In this document: positions 8,220-16,705 of the stretch, one piece after another
Position numbering within the stretch: position 1 is the stretch's first letter
Layout of the letters: each line of letters starts with the position of its first letter
Source of the DNA: Nitrososphaeria archaeon
GTDB taxonomy: Archaea > Thermoproteota > Nitrososphaeria > Nitrososphaerales > JANXEG01
Direction: 5' to 3'
DNA: 64,000 nucleotides
Assembly (NCBI GenBank): GCA_029775915.1
Contig: JARVKA010000001.1
Coordinates: 348,594 to 412,593, forward strand
Program-made: the position numbers and the translations under genes
The notes under the pieces: model-generated
Database searches by the model: none
Seen by the model: only the letters and a program-made list of their open reading frames with translations
Told to the model about the DNA's origin: nothing

Positions 8220-9182
8220 ATGTCTAATATGCGATTTAAGGTATTTATCCCAGAGCCAGAGTGTGAAGAATCGCATAAAATCCTTGAGGAAATAGCTGAA
8301 GTGAAGATAGGGGAGCCTAACATAAAGTATACTGAAGATCGATTAATTGAAGAAATAAAGGGCGTAGATGCAATTATTATTACATCCCAACATCATATAA
8401 CAAAGAGAGTTATAGAAGCGGCGGATAAATTAAAAATTATCGTAAAGTATGGATCGAAACCTGGAATAGATAATGTAGATCTTGAAGCAGCAATTAAGAA
8501 AGGAATTATTGTGAGCTATACTCCTCAAGCAAATTCTGATAGTGTTGCTGAACATACAATAACACTAATGCTCGCTTTATTGAAAAAGTTGAATATATTT
8601 TCACAACGTTTAAAGAATGGATTATGGAGAGATAGAAAATTGTTAGGTTACGAACTTTTAGGGAAGACGGTAGGAATTATTGGGTTAGGAGCGGTTGGTT
8701 ACAAAGTTGCTGAAAAGATAAAGGGTTTTGGGGTTAAGTTGTTAGCTTATGATCCATACGTATCAAATGAGCGCGCGGAAAGTGTTGGGGCAAAATTGGT
8801 AGATTTAAATGTTTTATTGAAAGAATCTGATATAGTAACGATTCATGCAACATTAACAAAAGAAACCACGCATTTAATTGGAGAGAGGGAATTGAGAATG
8901 ATGAAAAAAAGCGCAATTATAGTTAATACAGCTAGAGGGGCGATAATTGATGAGAAGAGTTTGATTAAAGCTTTAAAAGAAGGTTGGATTGCTGGTGCAG
9001 CATTAGATGTGTTTGAAGAAGAACCTCTAAATCCTGATAATCCATTACTCAAAATGGATAATGTTATTGCAACACCTCATGCCGCTTCATGTACTTACGA
9101 AGCTTGGAGAAGGGAGGGGTTTATGGCTGCTGAAGAGGTTTTGAGAGTTTTAAAAGGGGAAAAGCCAATATTCTCTATCTAA
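8220..9182 (+). CDS. D-2-hydroxyacid dehydrogenase (NAD-dependent)
   Basis: This enzyme interconverts a 2-oxoacid and a D-2-hydroxyacid with NAD(P). The 320 residues contain the split catalytic domain and a Rossmann domain with GLGAVG near 157-162. The catalytic set is complete: Arg in NTARGAIID, Glu in DVFEEEPL and His in ATPHAAS. Family members include phosphoglycerate, glyoxylate and formate dehydrogenases. The short length without an ACT domain, and the altered KYGSKPGID in place of the usual GxGxD loop, prevent a firm substrate call. The start is ATG 8220, and ATG 8229 is an alternative. It is a single gene with its own TATA box. Confidence 0.85.
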   Translation: MSNMRFKVFIPEPECEESHKILEEIAEVKIGEPNIKYTEDRLIEEIKGVDAIIITSQHHITKRVIEAADKLKIIVKYGSKPGIDNVDLEAAIKKGIIVSYTPQANSDSVAEHTITLMLALLKKLNIFSQRLKNGLWRDRKLLGYELLGKTVGIIGLGAVGYKVAEKIKGFGVKLLAYDPYVSNERAESVGAKLVDLNVLLKESDIVTIHATLTKETTHLIGERELRMMKKSAIIVNTARGAIIDEKSLIKALKEGWIAGAALDVFEEEPLNPDNPLLKMDNVIATPHAASCTYEAWRREGFMAAEEVLRVLKGEKPIFSI

Positions 9183-9321
9183 TAAAAAATAAAATTTTAA
9201 ATTTAAAATGAAGTAATAAAGGCTAAGAGACTAAAAATAAAGTTAGTATTCATTAAGGCGATATAAGTAATGAATATATCATGGAGAGAATGCTAATAAG
9301 AATAACAAGATGGCGAATTCG

Positions 9322-9338
9322 TAAGCTTTAAATAAATT
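9322..9338 (+). promoter_or_regulatory. TATA box of the EamA transporter gene
   Basis: AAGCTTTAAATAAATT is a TATA-like element whose centre lies about 33 nt before ATG 9364. This spacing predicts a very short or absent 5' leader. The rest of the gap 9183-9363 shows only AT-rich sequence. Confidence 0.5.
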
Positions 9339-9363
9339 CTAAAAAAAGATAATTCCACAAAAG

Positions 9364-10233
9364 ATGCTTGCTCAATTACTCGCTATCTTAGCAGCTTTCA
9401 TATTATCTCTTGGTGTAGTCTTAATAAGAAGGAATATAAATAAAGAGAATTTTTTCTCATTCATTATTATAGTAACGATAATTGGTAATATTGTTGTATG
9501 GCCATTAATATTAATATATCCACCAAGAAATTTAAGTATAAATGCATTAATCATATTCAGTGTAGTTGGACTTCTTCATCCTGGCATTACTCGAATATTA
9601 TACTTTTCAGGTATGATGAATGTTGGTGCTTCTATAAATGCCTCTATATTTGCAATATATCCTTTAATTAGTACATTATTAGCAATACTCATACTTAATG
9701 AGCAACCTACAGTATTAAGTTGGCTTGGTATACTCCTTGTAATAATTGGTGGCATATTTATCCACAATGCTATACATAAAGAAAAAAGCGTGCATAAGGG
9801 CAAACCAATTCCATCCTTACTTGCAATGATTATCGCTGGATTCGCTTATACATTAAAAAAGATAGGTTTAAACTTATGTAAAGAGCCGTTAACAGCCACG
9901 GCTATAACATACTTTATATCACTTACACTCTACATCTTTATAATATGCTTTTCTAAAAGTATAAGAGAGAATTTACAAGTTGATACAAATGTACTTAAGT
10001 TATTTTGGAAAGGTGGTCTTTGTTTAGCAATAGGCGCGATTATACCATTTTATGCTTTAATGTATGGTAATGTATTCACAGTTACGCCTTTACTTCAAAC
10101 AGAACCATTATTTATACTTCTACTCTTACATATATTCTTAAGAGCGATAGAAAAAGTATCTAAAAATATTGTGATAGGTACACTTATGGTTGTTACGGGC
10201 ATTATGTTAATTACATTTTTATCACATATATAA
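9364..10233 (+). CDS. EamA/DMT-family transporter
   Basis: A 289-residue integral membrane protein with about ten hydrophobic helices arranged as two five-helix repeats, the hallmark of EamA-type drug/metabolite transporters. Helices run from residue 1 (LAQLLAILAAFILSLGVVL) to the C-terminus (LMVVTGIMLITFL). The first repeat ends with a Lys/His-rich cytoplasmic linker (HNAIHKEKSVHKGK, about 138-151). The family exports or imports small metabolites such as amino acids or sugars, and the substrate cannot be told from sequence. The gene is monocistronic and convergent with the respiratory operon. Confidence 0.82.
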   Translation: MLAQLLAILAAFILSLGVVLIRRNINKENFFSFIIIVTIIGNIVVWPLILIYPPRNLSINALIIFSVVGLLHPGITRILYFSGMMNVGASINASIFAIYPLISTLLAILILNEQPTVLSWLGILLVIIGGIFIHNAIHKEKSVHKGKPIPSLLAMIIAGFAYTLKKIGLNLCKEPLTATAITYFISLTLYIFIICFSKSIRENLQVDTNVLKLFWKGGLCLAIGAIIPFYALMYGNVFTVTPLLQTEPLFILLLLHIFLRAIEKVSKNIVIGTLMVVTGIMLITFLSHI

Positions 10234-10407
10234 TCAAATTTTAATCACAAAACTAATTTAAAACTTCTATTGTTTTAGCACAATATTTAAAGAGTAAAGA
10301 AAAGATAGCTTATTTACATATATGCTTAAATCACAATATTAAAAATTGAATTCAACATTTACAAAATTTCTTTCATAGAGATTTCGATTTTACTATTAAT
10401 TTATATA

Positions 10408-11244
10408 TCATCTTTCATTAGTAGAATCACGTTGATTTTTAAACACAGTTCGAGGTGGTGGTTGAGGTACATCTAATTTACGCGTAACTTCGGTTAAGGG
10501 TGGTGCAACTGGAGCTGCCGTTTTTATTTTTTTCAAGCCGAGTTTAGTGGTTGTTATGCTTTTCTTTAACAATTGGATCGCTAATGCAGGATCAACACCC
10601 CTCGGACATACTTGTGAGCATGAACCTGCAAAGTGGCATCGCCAACACCCATGTGGTGAATCTATAATATCGAATCGCTCATTATATCCATCATCTCTAG
10701 AATCTGAGATATACCTATATGCTTGAGCGAGTACAAAAGGCCCTAAATATCTATTATCTGATGATATTGGACAAGCGCTCCAACAAAGTCCACATTTGAT
10801 ACAAAGGGCAAATTGTAAAATATTAAAAAATTCATTGGGCTTTTGAAGATACTCACGAGTTGGATTATCTAATTCAGAATCTTTCCTAATAATGTATGGT
10901 TTAATCATTTTATGCTTAGCGAAAAGATTTGAAAAGTTAGTAACTAAATCTTTAATAATTGGATTATTTGATAAAGGCTCAATTAAAATGATATTAGATT
11001 TAAGCATCGATACTTGAGTTTTACAAGCAAGCATCGGTATGCCATTTATTCTCATACCACAAGAGCCACAAATACCCATTCTACATGAGTATCTAATCGC
11101 TAAAGAATTGTCCAATCTTTCCTTAATGTAAAGTAGAGCCTCTAAAACCGTTGTACCTTTATCAATCGTTATTTTATATTGCTTATAATATGGTGATACA
11201 TCTTTACTTGGATCGAATCTATGTATTTTAAATACCACTTCCAT
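10408..11244 (-). CDS. sdhB: Succinate dehydrogenase/fumarate reductase iron-sulfur subunit
   Basis: This subunit carries electrons between the flavoprotein and the membrane quinone site. The N-terminal plant-ferredoxin domain has CRMGICGSCGMRINGIPMLAC for the [2Fe-2S] centre near 54-74. The C-terminal domain has CIKCGLCWSACP and CHFAGSCSQVCP for the [4Fe-4S] and [3Fe-4S] type centres. At 278 residues it is longer than usual, with a Pro/Thr-rich tail (PVAPPLTEVTRKLDVPQPPP) after the last cluster. It is the last gene of the unit and follows the anchor gene after 3 nt. Direction (succinate oxidation or fumarate reduction) cannot be set from sequence. Confidence 0.94.
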   Translation of the reverse strand: MEVVFKIHRFDPSKDVSPYYKQYKITIDKGTTVLEALLYIKERLDNSLAIRYSCRMGICGSCGMRINGIPMLACKTQVSMLKSNIILIEPLSNNPIIKDLVTNFSNLFAKHKMIKPYIIRKDSELDNPTREYLQKPNEFFNILQFALCIKCGLCWSACPISSDNRYLGPFVLAQAYRYISDSRDDGYNERFDIIDSPHGCWRCHFAGSCSQVCPRGVDPALAIQLLKKSITTTKLGLKKIKTAAPVAPPLTEVTRKLDVPQPPPRTVFKNQRDSTNER

Positions 11245-11247
11245 AAG

Positions 11248-11598
11248 CTACACCAAAATTGCAACAATTGTCATGTAAAAGCTGTATAGAAATGCTATTA
11301 TTCCAACGATTAAACACATTAAAGAAATTAGTCTTTCAAACTTTTTACTTAAAGGTAGCTCACTAACCATAAATCTAACTCGATACATCGAATGATATAT
11401 TATAGCGCCTAGCAACAATATAGAAGAGATAACGTATGGTAAATTCTTAGCTCTAGCTATAACCTCCTCATAACTCATAGCTGTTGCATAACCAGGGCCT
11501 ATGATTAAACTTGAAAAATTAATAAGATGAATTGGAAGTGTAATTATCATTATTATTAAAGTGACCAATTCTATAATCCAAAGTGTTGATTCTCTCAA
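11248..11598 (-). CDS. sdhD: Succinate dehydrogenase membrane anchor (SdhD-like)
   Basis: A 116-residue protein with three membrane helices (about 7-30, 50-68 and 87-112). IYHSMYRVRFMV at the end of helix two supplies a His in the position typical of heme-b ligation. It pairs with the other small anchor just upstream to form the quinone-binding membrane domain. Sequence conservation in this family is low, so the call rests on size, topology and position between sdhC and sdhB. Confidence 0.8.
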   Translation of the reverse strand: MRESTLWIIELVTLIIMIITLPIHLINFSSLIIGPGYATAMSYEEVIARAKNLPYVISSILLLGAIIYHSMYRVRFMVSELPLSKKFERLISLMCLIVGIIAFLYSFYMTIVAILV

Positions 11599-11604
11599 AC
11601 CCTA

Positions 11605-12036
11605 TCACCTTATGAAGAATAGAAACTCTCCCAAAGCCACTATTATAAGAATAATAGCAACACTTATTAAAATAAAAAGAATAACTCTTTCAGCTTTTCC
11701 AATTGATGATGGTGGATAAGGATAAACTGGTAACTTAGGCTTTCCGATAAAGAATCCTAATTGAGTGAGAATCAATCGCAAACCATTTGCCCCATGAATC
11801 ATAATGGCTGTTACGAAAATAAAACTCATTGGATACATTGTTGGATTACCAAAAGCGGTTTTTATCGATGCCCAAAGTGCTGCATCAATCCTTTGGTTAT
11901 AAATGAATATGTGAATATAAAAGTAAGAGACAAGGAATATACCAGTCGCTCTTTGAATAAAAAACATGTATCTCTCTAAGTTATAACGTTTGGGGTAACT
12001 AGCAACGGCATGCTTTTTTGTTTCGGTTATACTCAA
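11605..12036 (-). CDS. sdhC: Succinate dehydrogenase cytochrome b subunit (SdhC-like)
   Basis: A 143-residue anchor with three membrane helices. It starts with a basic cytoplasmic tail (KKHAVASYPKRYNLER) and carries FIQRATGIFLVSYFYIHIF, close to the SdhC signature, then MIHGANGLRLILTQLG, the family heme-ligand helix. Both His positions suit b-type heme binding. The gene sits 11 nt after sdhA and 6 nt before the second anchor in the same unit. Confidence 0.87.
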   Translation of the reverse strand: MSITETKKHAVASYPKRYNLERYMFFIQRATGIFLVSYFYIHIFIYNQRIDAALWASIKTAFGNPTMYPMSFIFVTAIMIHGANGLRLILTQLGFFIGKPKLPVYPYPPSSIGKAERVILFILISVAIILIIVALGEFLFFIR

Positions 12037-12047
12037 TATTTATCACC

Positions 12048-13763
12048 TCAATACTTTCTTTCAACTGGTAACCATTTTATAATTCTTACGGGTATATAAT
12101 CGAGCTTTGGTCCTTCAGGTGTATAATAAGCTAAAGTATGCTTAAGCCAATTTTTATCATCCCTTTGTGGATAATCAATTCTGTAATGTGCACCCCTCGA
12201 TTCAGTTCTAGCAAGAGCACTGTAAGCAATAACTTCAGCCAAATCAAGCATATTTTCAATTTCAAGTACCCCTATTATATTCGTATTATACACTCTACTC
12301 TTATCCACAACTTTAATATTTTTAAAACGTTTCTTTAAGTTTCGAATCTCCTTTGCAGCCTCTTTAAGATCAGACTCTGTTCTAAAGATACCGACTTTTT
12401 TATCCATAAGGTTTCTCAATTCCTCTTTAATTTCGAATGGATTCTCACCACCCTCTTTACCTAAAACTTCATCAAATACTCTTTTTTCTTCCATTTGAAT
12501 CGAATCTAAAGGTACATTTGAATATGATGATTGAGAAAGTGCATATTGAGTTGCAGCTCGACCTGTAAGTGTACCATAAACTAAACACTCAGCAGTTGAG
12601 TTAGTACCAAGTCTATTCGCTCCATGAATACTTACACAAGCTACTTCACCAGCCGCCCATAAGCCTTGAATTGGTGTTGCACCATAAGTATCTGTATGAA
12701 TACCACCCATTGTGTAATGTGCAGCAGGTCTAACTGGTATGGGTTCATAAATTGGATCTATACCATTTAACCTTATTGAATACTCCCTTATTGACATGAG
12801 TCTTTCTAAAATCTTCTCGCGGCCGAGATGACTAATATCAAGATGTACATAATCTAAACCATCTGGTCGCTTAAACCCTCTTCCTTCGATAATCTCCGTC
12901 ATTATGCTTCTTGACACAATATCTCTAGGTGCTAACTCCATAAGCTTTGGTGCATATCTCTTCATAAATCGCTCCCCTTCCTTATTTAATAAATAACCCC
13001 CTTCACCCCTCGCTCCCTCAGTAATTAAAACGCCTGATGGGACTAATCCAGTAGGATGGAATTGTATAAACTCCATATCCTTTAATGGTATTCCAGCTCT
13101 ATACGCTACAGCTTGCCCATCACCCGTGGTGGTATGTGAATAAGTTGTAAAGCTGTAAATTCTTCCAGCACCGCCTGTTGCTATTATTCCCGCTTTTGCT
13201 TTAATAGCATGCATATTACCACTCTTCATCTCAATAGCCGTAATACCTTTAAACTTATTCTCTTCAATGAGTAATGAGGTCATAAACCACTCTTCATAAA
13301 TCTTCACATTATCATACTTTTGAAGTGTATCATACAATGTGTGCATCTCAGCAAAGCCGGTATAATCACCAGCATAGCAAGCTCTTGGAAAGCTATGCCC
13401 CCCAAATGGTCTTTGATCAACCCTACCATCCGCTCTCCTACTCCATAAAATACCCCAATGCTCAAGTTGTATAAGCTCACTTGGAAGAAGTCTAACAAAG
13501 AGTTCAACAGCATCTTGATCAGCAAGAAAGTCTGAACCTTTAATCGTATCCCATTCGTGAAGTTCAAAGCTATCACCCTCTTCAACCCTTAATACACCAG
13601 CTGTACCTCCTTCTGCACATACTGAGTGGGCGCGAAGAGCTTGTGTTTTAGTTACAATCGCTACATCGAGCTTTCCTTTACTGAATCTTGATGCTTCAAT
13701 AGCAGCTCTAAGACCAGCCAAACCCGAACCAATTATTACTAAATCATGCTTAATTATTTCCAT
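12048..13763 (-). CDS. sdhA: Succinate dehydrogenase/fumarate reductase flavoprotein
   Basis: The catalytic subunit interconverts succinate and fumarate on FAD. The N-terminal dinucleotide fold is IIGSGLAGLRAAIEA. RAHSVCAEGG contains His46, the expected covalent FAD attachment. Active-site features include HPTGLVPSG, TEGARGEGGYLLN and PAAHYTMGGI. The length, 571 residues, is standard. The gene follows the 157-residue membrane protein gene by 12 nt, so it appears to share a transcript with the upstream molybdoenzyme genes. The enzyme would face the cytoplasm. Confidence 0.96.
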   Translation of the reverse strand: MEIIKHDLVIIGSGLAGLRAAIEASRFSKGKLDVAIVTKTQALRAHSVCAEGGTAGVLRVEEGDSFELHEWDTIKGSDFLADQDAVELFVRLLPSELIQLEHWGILWSRRADGRVDQRPFGGHSFPRACYAGDYTGFAEMHTLYDTLQKYDNVKIYEEWFMTSLLIEENKFKGITAIEMKSGNMHAIKAKAGIIATGGAGRIYSFTTYSHTTTGDGQAVAYRAGIPLKDMEFIQFHPTGLVPSGVLITEGARGEGGYLLNKEGERFMKRYAPKLMELAPRDIVSRSIMTEIIEGRGFKRPDGLDYVHLDISHLGREKILERLMSIREYSIRLNGIDPIYEPIPVRPAAHYTMGGIHTDTYGATPIQGLWAAGEVACVSIHGANRLGTNSTAECLVYGTLTGRAATQYALSQSSYSNVPLDSIQMEEKRVFDEVLGKEGGENPFEIKEELRNLMDKKVGIFRTESDLKEAAKEIRNLKKRFKNIKVVDKSRVYNTNIIGVLEIENMLDLAEVIAYSALARTESRGAHYRIDYPQRDDKNWLKHTLAYYTPEGPKLDYIPVRIIKWLPVERKY

Positions 13764-13775
13764 AAATACTCACCA

Positions 13776-14249
13776 CTATATGTAAGCTTTAACACCTGTT
13801 AAAACAGCGAATAATGCGCTTAAAGTCACTAATATAATAGTGATTAAAGCTAAAATAAATGTTATACGAGCTTCTCTCTTACTTTCCATGCCCCAAGCTA
13901 AAGCAATAGCGCCTGAGCCTGTTAATGAACCGAGAATTATAGACCATATTTTAAGATCAAAGAGAAGTGCTGTGAATGGATCACTAGCTCTAATTTTTGG
14001 ATCAACATACACTCTAAATGTAGGATATGTGAGGCTTGCAGTAAAAAGTCCAATAATAGCAAAAATCCAACCAATTAAGAATGTTAAAGTAACCCATATT
14101 CTTGTTTCCCTATCTACAATATTATGCTTAATAGTTAATGTTAATGCTATACCTAAAAGCCAAAGTATAGCACTTGCTGAAAATGCTGCTAAATGTATGA
14201 GAACCAAGGCGGGAGCGGCAAATTCTTCAAATGGTATCAAACTCATCAC
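13776..14249 (-). CDS. Four-helix membrane protein of the respiratory operon
   Basis: A 157-residue integral membrane protein with four predicted helices (about 10-36, 47-70, 95-116 and 127-150). A conserved-looking polar loop between helices two and three (TYPTFRVYVDPKIRASDP) probably lies outside. I do not recognise the family. It is inserted between the NrfD gene (start codon adjacent, no spacer) and sdhA (12 nt), so it is likely a subunit or assembly partner of one of the two quinone enzymes. No heme-binding CXXCH is present. Confidence 0.7.
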   Translation of the reverse strand: MMSLIPFEEFAAPALVLIHLAAFSASAILWLLGIALTLTIKHNIVDRETRIWVTLTFLIGWIFAIIGLFTASLTYPTFRVYVDPKIRASDPFTALLFDLKIWSIILGSLTGSGAIALAWGMESKREARITFILALITIILVTLSALFAVLTGVKAYI

Positions 14250-15824
14250 CTAAATCTTTGAGATTTTATATAACTGATATATAGTGTATCCTAATGCGAT
14301 CCAAGCACAAGTTATAGCGATTATTACCAAGCTTACCACGCTTATAGCAAAAGCTTGATTATAAGCGATAACACCCTCTTGCGAGTATACGGGAAAGATA
14401 ATCGCTCTAGATATCACGTAAAGAATTATGAAATAAGCGCTTATTACTATCATTAATAACCAAATGGGCACACTTGATGCTATAGGAGTTACTCTCGACT
14501 CTTCATAAGGATTGACTTTTGAAGGTTCTATTTTATCCAACCCCATAACTTCCCATACAGATACTGGTGGAAAGATTTTGATAAAAATTAAGTAAAACAA
14601 GGTAAATAAGGAAAAAGATCCAACAAGTATGGAGAACTCAACCCATGTTGGCGTATATGTCGCTATAGGGTATGGTAAGAACGGTCTTGAAAGGGTTGGA
14701 GCTACTATTTGATACCTTTCTAAATACATTCCAATATTAATAAGGATTGATGCTAAAAATGTCCCATTAACTACCCACTCCTTTTTGTAAAGAAGTATAA
14801 TAGATAAGATTAACAATGGAACAACTATATCTATAATTATGTACGACCAGAAAATGAGTGCCCATTCTCCAAACATAAGACTATCTATTAATGCTACACT
14901 AGCTACATCACCCCCATAATAATCGATTAATAAGTGGCCAACTGTCATGTAAATTAAAGCAAAGTTCAAGCTAAAAAGAAGCCAACCGAGATAAGTAAAG
15001 TGTTCATGTTTAATGTAATCTTCACTTTGGAATATTTTACGGTAAAACCACATAACAATAATTACAGCACCCACACCTGAATATATCGCTCCTGTTACGA
15101 AATAAGGACCAAATATTGTACTATGCCAACCTGCTCTAATACTCATCGCAAATACCCAAGAGACTACGGTGTGTACTGTAACCATAATTGGTATGATAGC
15201 AGCAGTCATTACTTTTATCGCTTTTTCAAGCCTCTTATATTGCTCTTCAGTACCTCTCCAATTTAATGAAAGAACTCTATATATTCTAGCCTTCCATTTA
15301 GGTAATTTATCATACTTTAAAAAGAGAGCGAAATCTGGAACCATCGCCGTATATAAAAAGATTGAACTCGCAACAAAGTATGTGAGTATTGAGCAGAAAT
15401 CCCATAGCATAGGTGATTGAATTCTACCGAAGACTATAGCATGTAAAATTCTATCAGGCCTACCCATATCAATAATTACTTGTGCTACTGCTAATAAAAG
15501 GGCAAAAACTGTTATAGCTTCTGCCATACGAGTTATAGGCTTTCTCCACTCAGCTTTTGTAACTCTTAGTATAGCTGATATTAATGTACCCGCATGGCTA
15601 ATACCTATAAAGAATACGAATGATGAAAGATACATGCCCCAAAAGATTGTAGTACTCAATCCAGTTACACCTAAACCTAGCATTAATTGTACTAAATAAG
15701 CAAAAAGTGCTAATAAAACAAGAATCGTCACAATTCCAATAGTGATATAGTATCTTTTAGAAGTGTAAACTACCGGTTTTGCTAATTCCTCTTTAATAAT
15801 CTCTTTAGCCATATTTGCTCTCAC
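14250..15824 (-). CDS. NrfD/PsrC-family quinone-interacting membrane subunit
   Basis: A 524-residue polytopic protein with about ten membrane helices, the length of ActC/HmeB/QrcD-type members rather than the short eight-helix NrfD. Motif-like segments include FWGMYLSSFVFFIGISHAGT and SCAWIALGYT-like final helices. This family moves electrons between a periplasmic Fe-S/molybdenum arm and the quinone pool. Its start overlaps the end of the Fe-S subunit gene by 4 nt, and a four-helix membrane protein gene follows directly. Confidence 0.88.
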   Translation of the reverse strand: MRANMAKEIIKEELAKPVVYTSKRYYITIGIVTILVLLALFAYLVQLMLGLGVTGLSTTIFWGMYLSSFVFFIGISHAGTLISAILRVTKAEWRKPITRMAEAITVFALLLAVAQVIIDMGRPDRILHAIVFGRIQSPMLWDFCSILTYFVASSIFLYTAMVPDFALFLKYDKLPKWKARIYRVLSLNWRGTEEQYKRLEKAIKVMTAAIIPIMVTVHTVVSWVFAMSIRAGWHSTIFGPYFVTGAIYSGVGAVIIVMWFYRKIFQSEDYIKHEHFTYLGWLLFSLNFALIYMTVGHLLIDYYGGDVASVALIDSLMFGEWALIFWSYIIIDIVVPLLILSIILLYKKEWVVNGTFLASILINIGMYLERYQIVAPTLSRPFLPYPIATYTPTWVEFSILVGSFSLFTLFYLIFIKIFPPVSVWEVMGLDKIEPSKVNPYEESRVTPIASSVPIWLLMIVISAYFIILYVISRAIIFPVYSQEGVIAYNQAFAISVVSLVIIAITCAWIALGYTIYQLYKISKI

Positions 15825-16699
15825 CTTCTTACAATCCTTCTACGCTCACTAGTAAGATATATAACACTTGGTTTAGTTCCTTTATCTTCTAAAAGGCGAA
15901 AAGCTCTGGTATCTTTAGAAAGCTTTGATACTAAGCTTTCTGGATCACTTAAATCACCGAAAATTATCGCTCTTGCAGGGCATGTTTGAACACAAGCTGG
16001 AAGGAATTGAAAATCGTTAAGCTCAAAATCATCCCAAAAATGCTCTTGAATCTCAATTTGATCATCATCCCTTTCTAAAAGTTTTGACATGAGTAAATTT
16101 ATCGCTTTGCTCCAAATATAATCCAATTTATTAACACCCTTTAACTCAGCCTCTTTCTCCCAATTCTTTACTTTACTCATTATAATTTTTGGTGCTTTTC
16201 CTATTTCTAAATAATACTTAAGTTTATCCAATCTTGGGTAGCAAAATATGCATTTATGAACAATACCTTTTGGTGGTGGATCTATATCTGGATTTTGTGA
16301 TAATTTTAATGTACTTGGTAAATTCAATTTAGAGTAATCGAACCATGTGAAGCTTCTAACATCATATGGACATCCTGTCATACATGCTCTACAACCTATA
16401 CATCTATTATAATCTTGCATCGTTATACCATCATTACGCTTATACGTTGCACCAACTGGGCAATACTTTACACATAATGGAATTTCACATTGCATACATG
16501 GTCTGGGAATAACTTGAATATATACATCAGGATATTCACCTTCTTTGATAACTAAAAGATCCATCCATCTCGCAACTCTAAATGAATCATACTCTTCTTC
16601 AAATGATGGATGGACGTTATTTTGTTGCTTACAAGCTACAACACAAGCACCACATGCCACACATTTATCCAAATCGATTACCATACCCCATTTAACCAA
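15821..16699 (-). CDS. Four-cluster ferredoxin subunit (PsrB/DmsB/NrfC-like)
   Basis: This electron-transfer subunit of 292 residues links a molybdopterin catalytic subunit to the NrfD protein. Cysteine groups are CVACGACVVACKQ (near 13-25), CMQCEIPLCVKYCP, CIGCRACMTGCPYD, CIFCYP and CVQTCPARA, enough for four [4Fe-4S] clusters. It has no signal peptide of its own, as is usual for subunits carried by a Tat partner. An insertion near 170-225 (LKYYLEIGK to IQEHFWDD) separates the cluster pairs. The gene follows the catalytic subunit by 6 nt. Confidence 0.92.
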   Translation of the reverse strand: MVKWGMVIDLDKCVACGACVVACKQQNNVHPSFEEEYDSFRVARWMDLLVIKEGEYPDVYIQVIPRPCMQCEIPLCVKYCPVGATYKRNDGITMQDYNRCIGCRACMTGCPYDVRSFTWFDYSKLNLPSTLKLSQNPDIDPPPKGIVHKCIFCYPRLDKLKYYLEIGKAPKIIMSKVKNWEKEAELKGVNKLDYIWSKAINLLMSKLLERDDDQIEIQEHFWDDFELNDFQFLPACVQTCPARAIIFGDLSDPESLVSKLSKDTRAFRLLEDKGTKPSVIYLTSERRRIVRR

Positions 16700-16705
16700 T
16701 AATTA

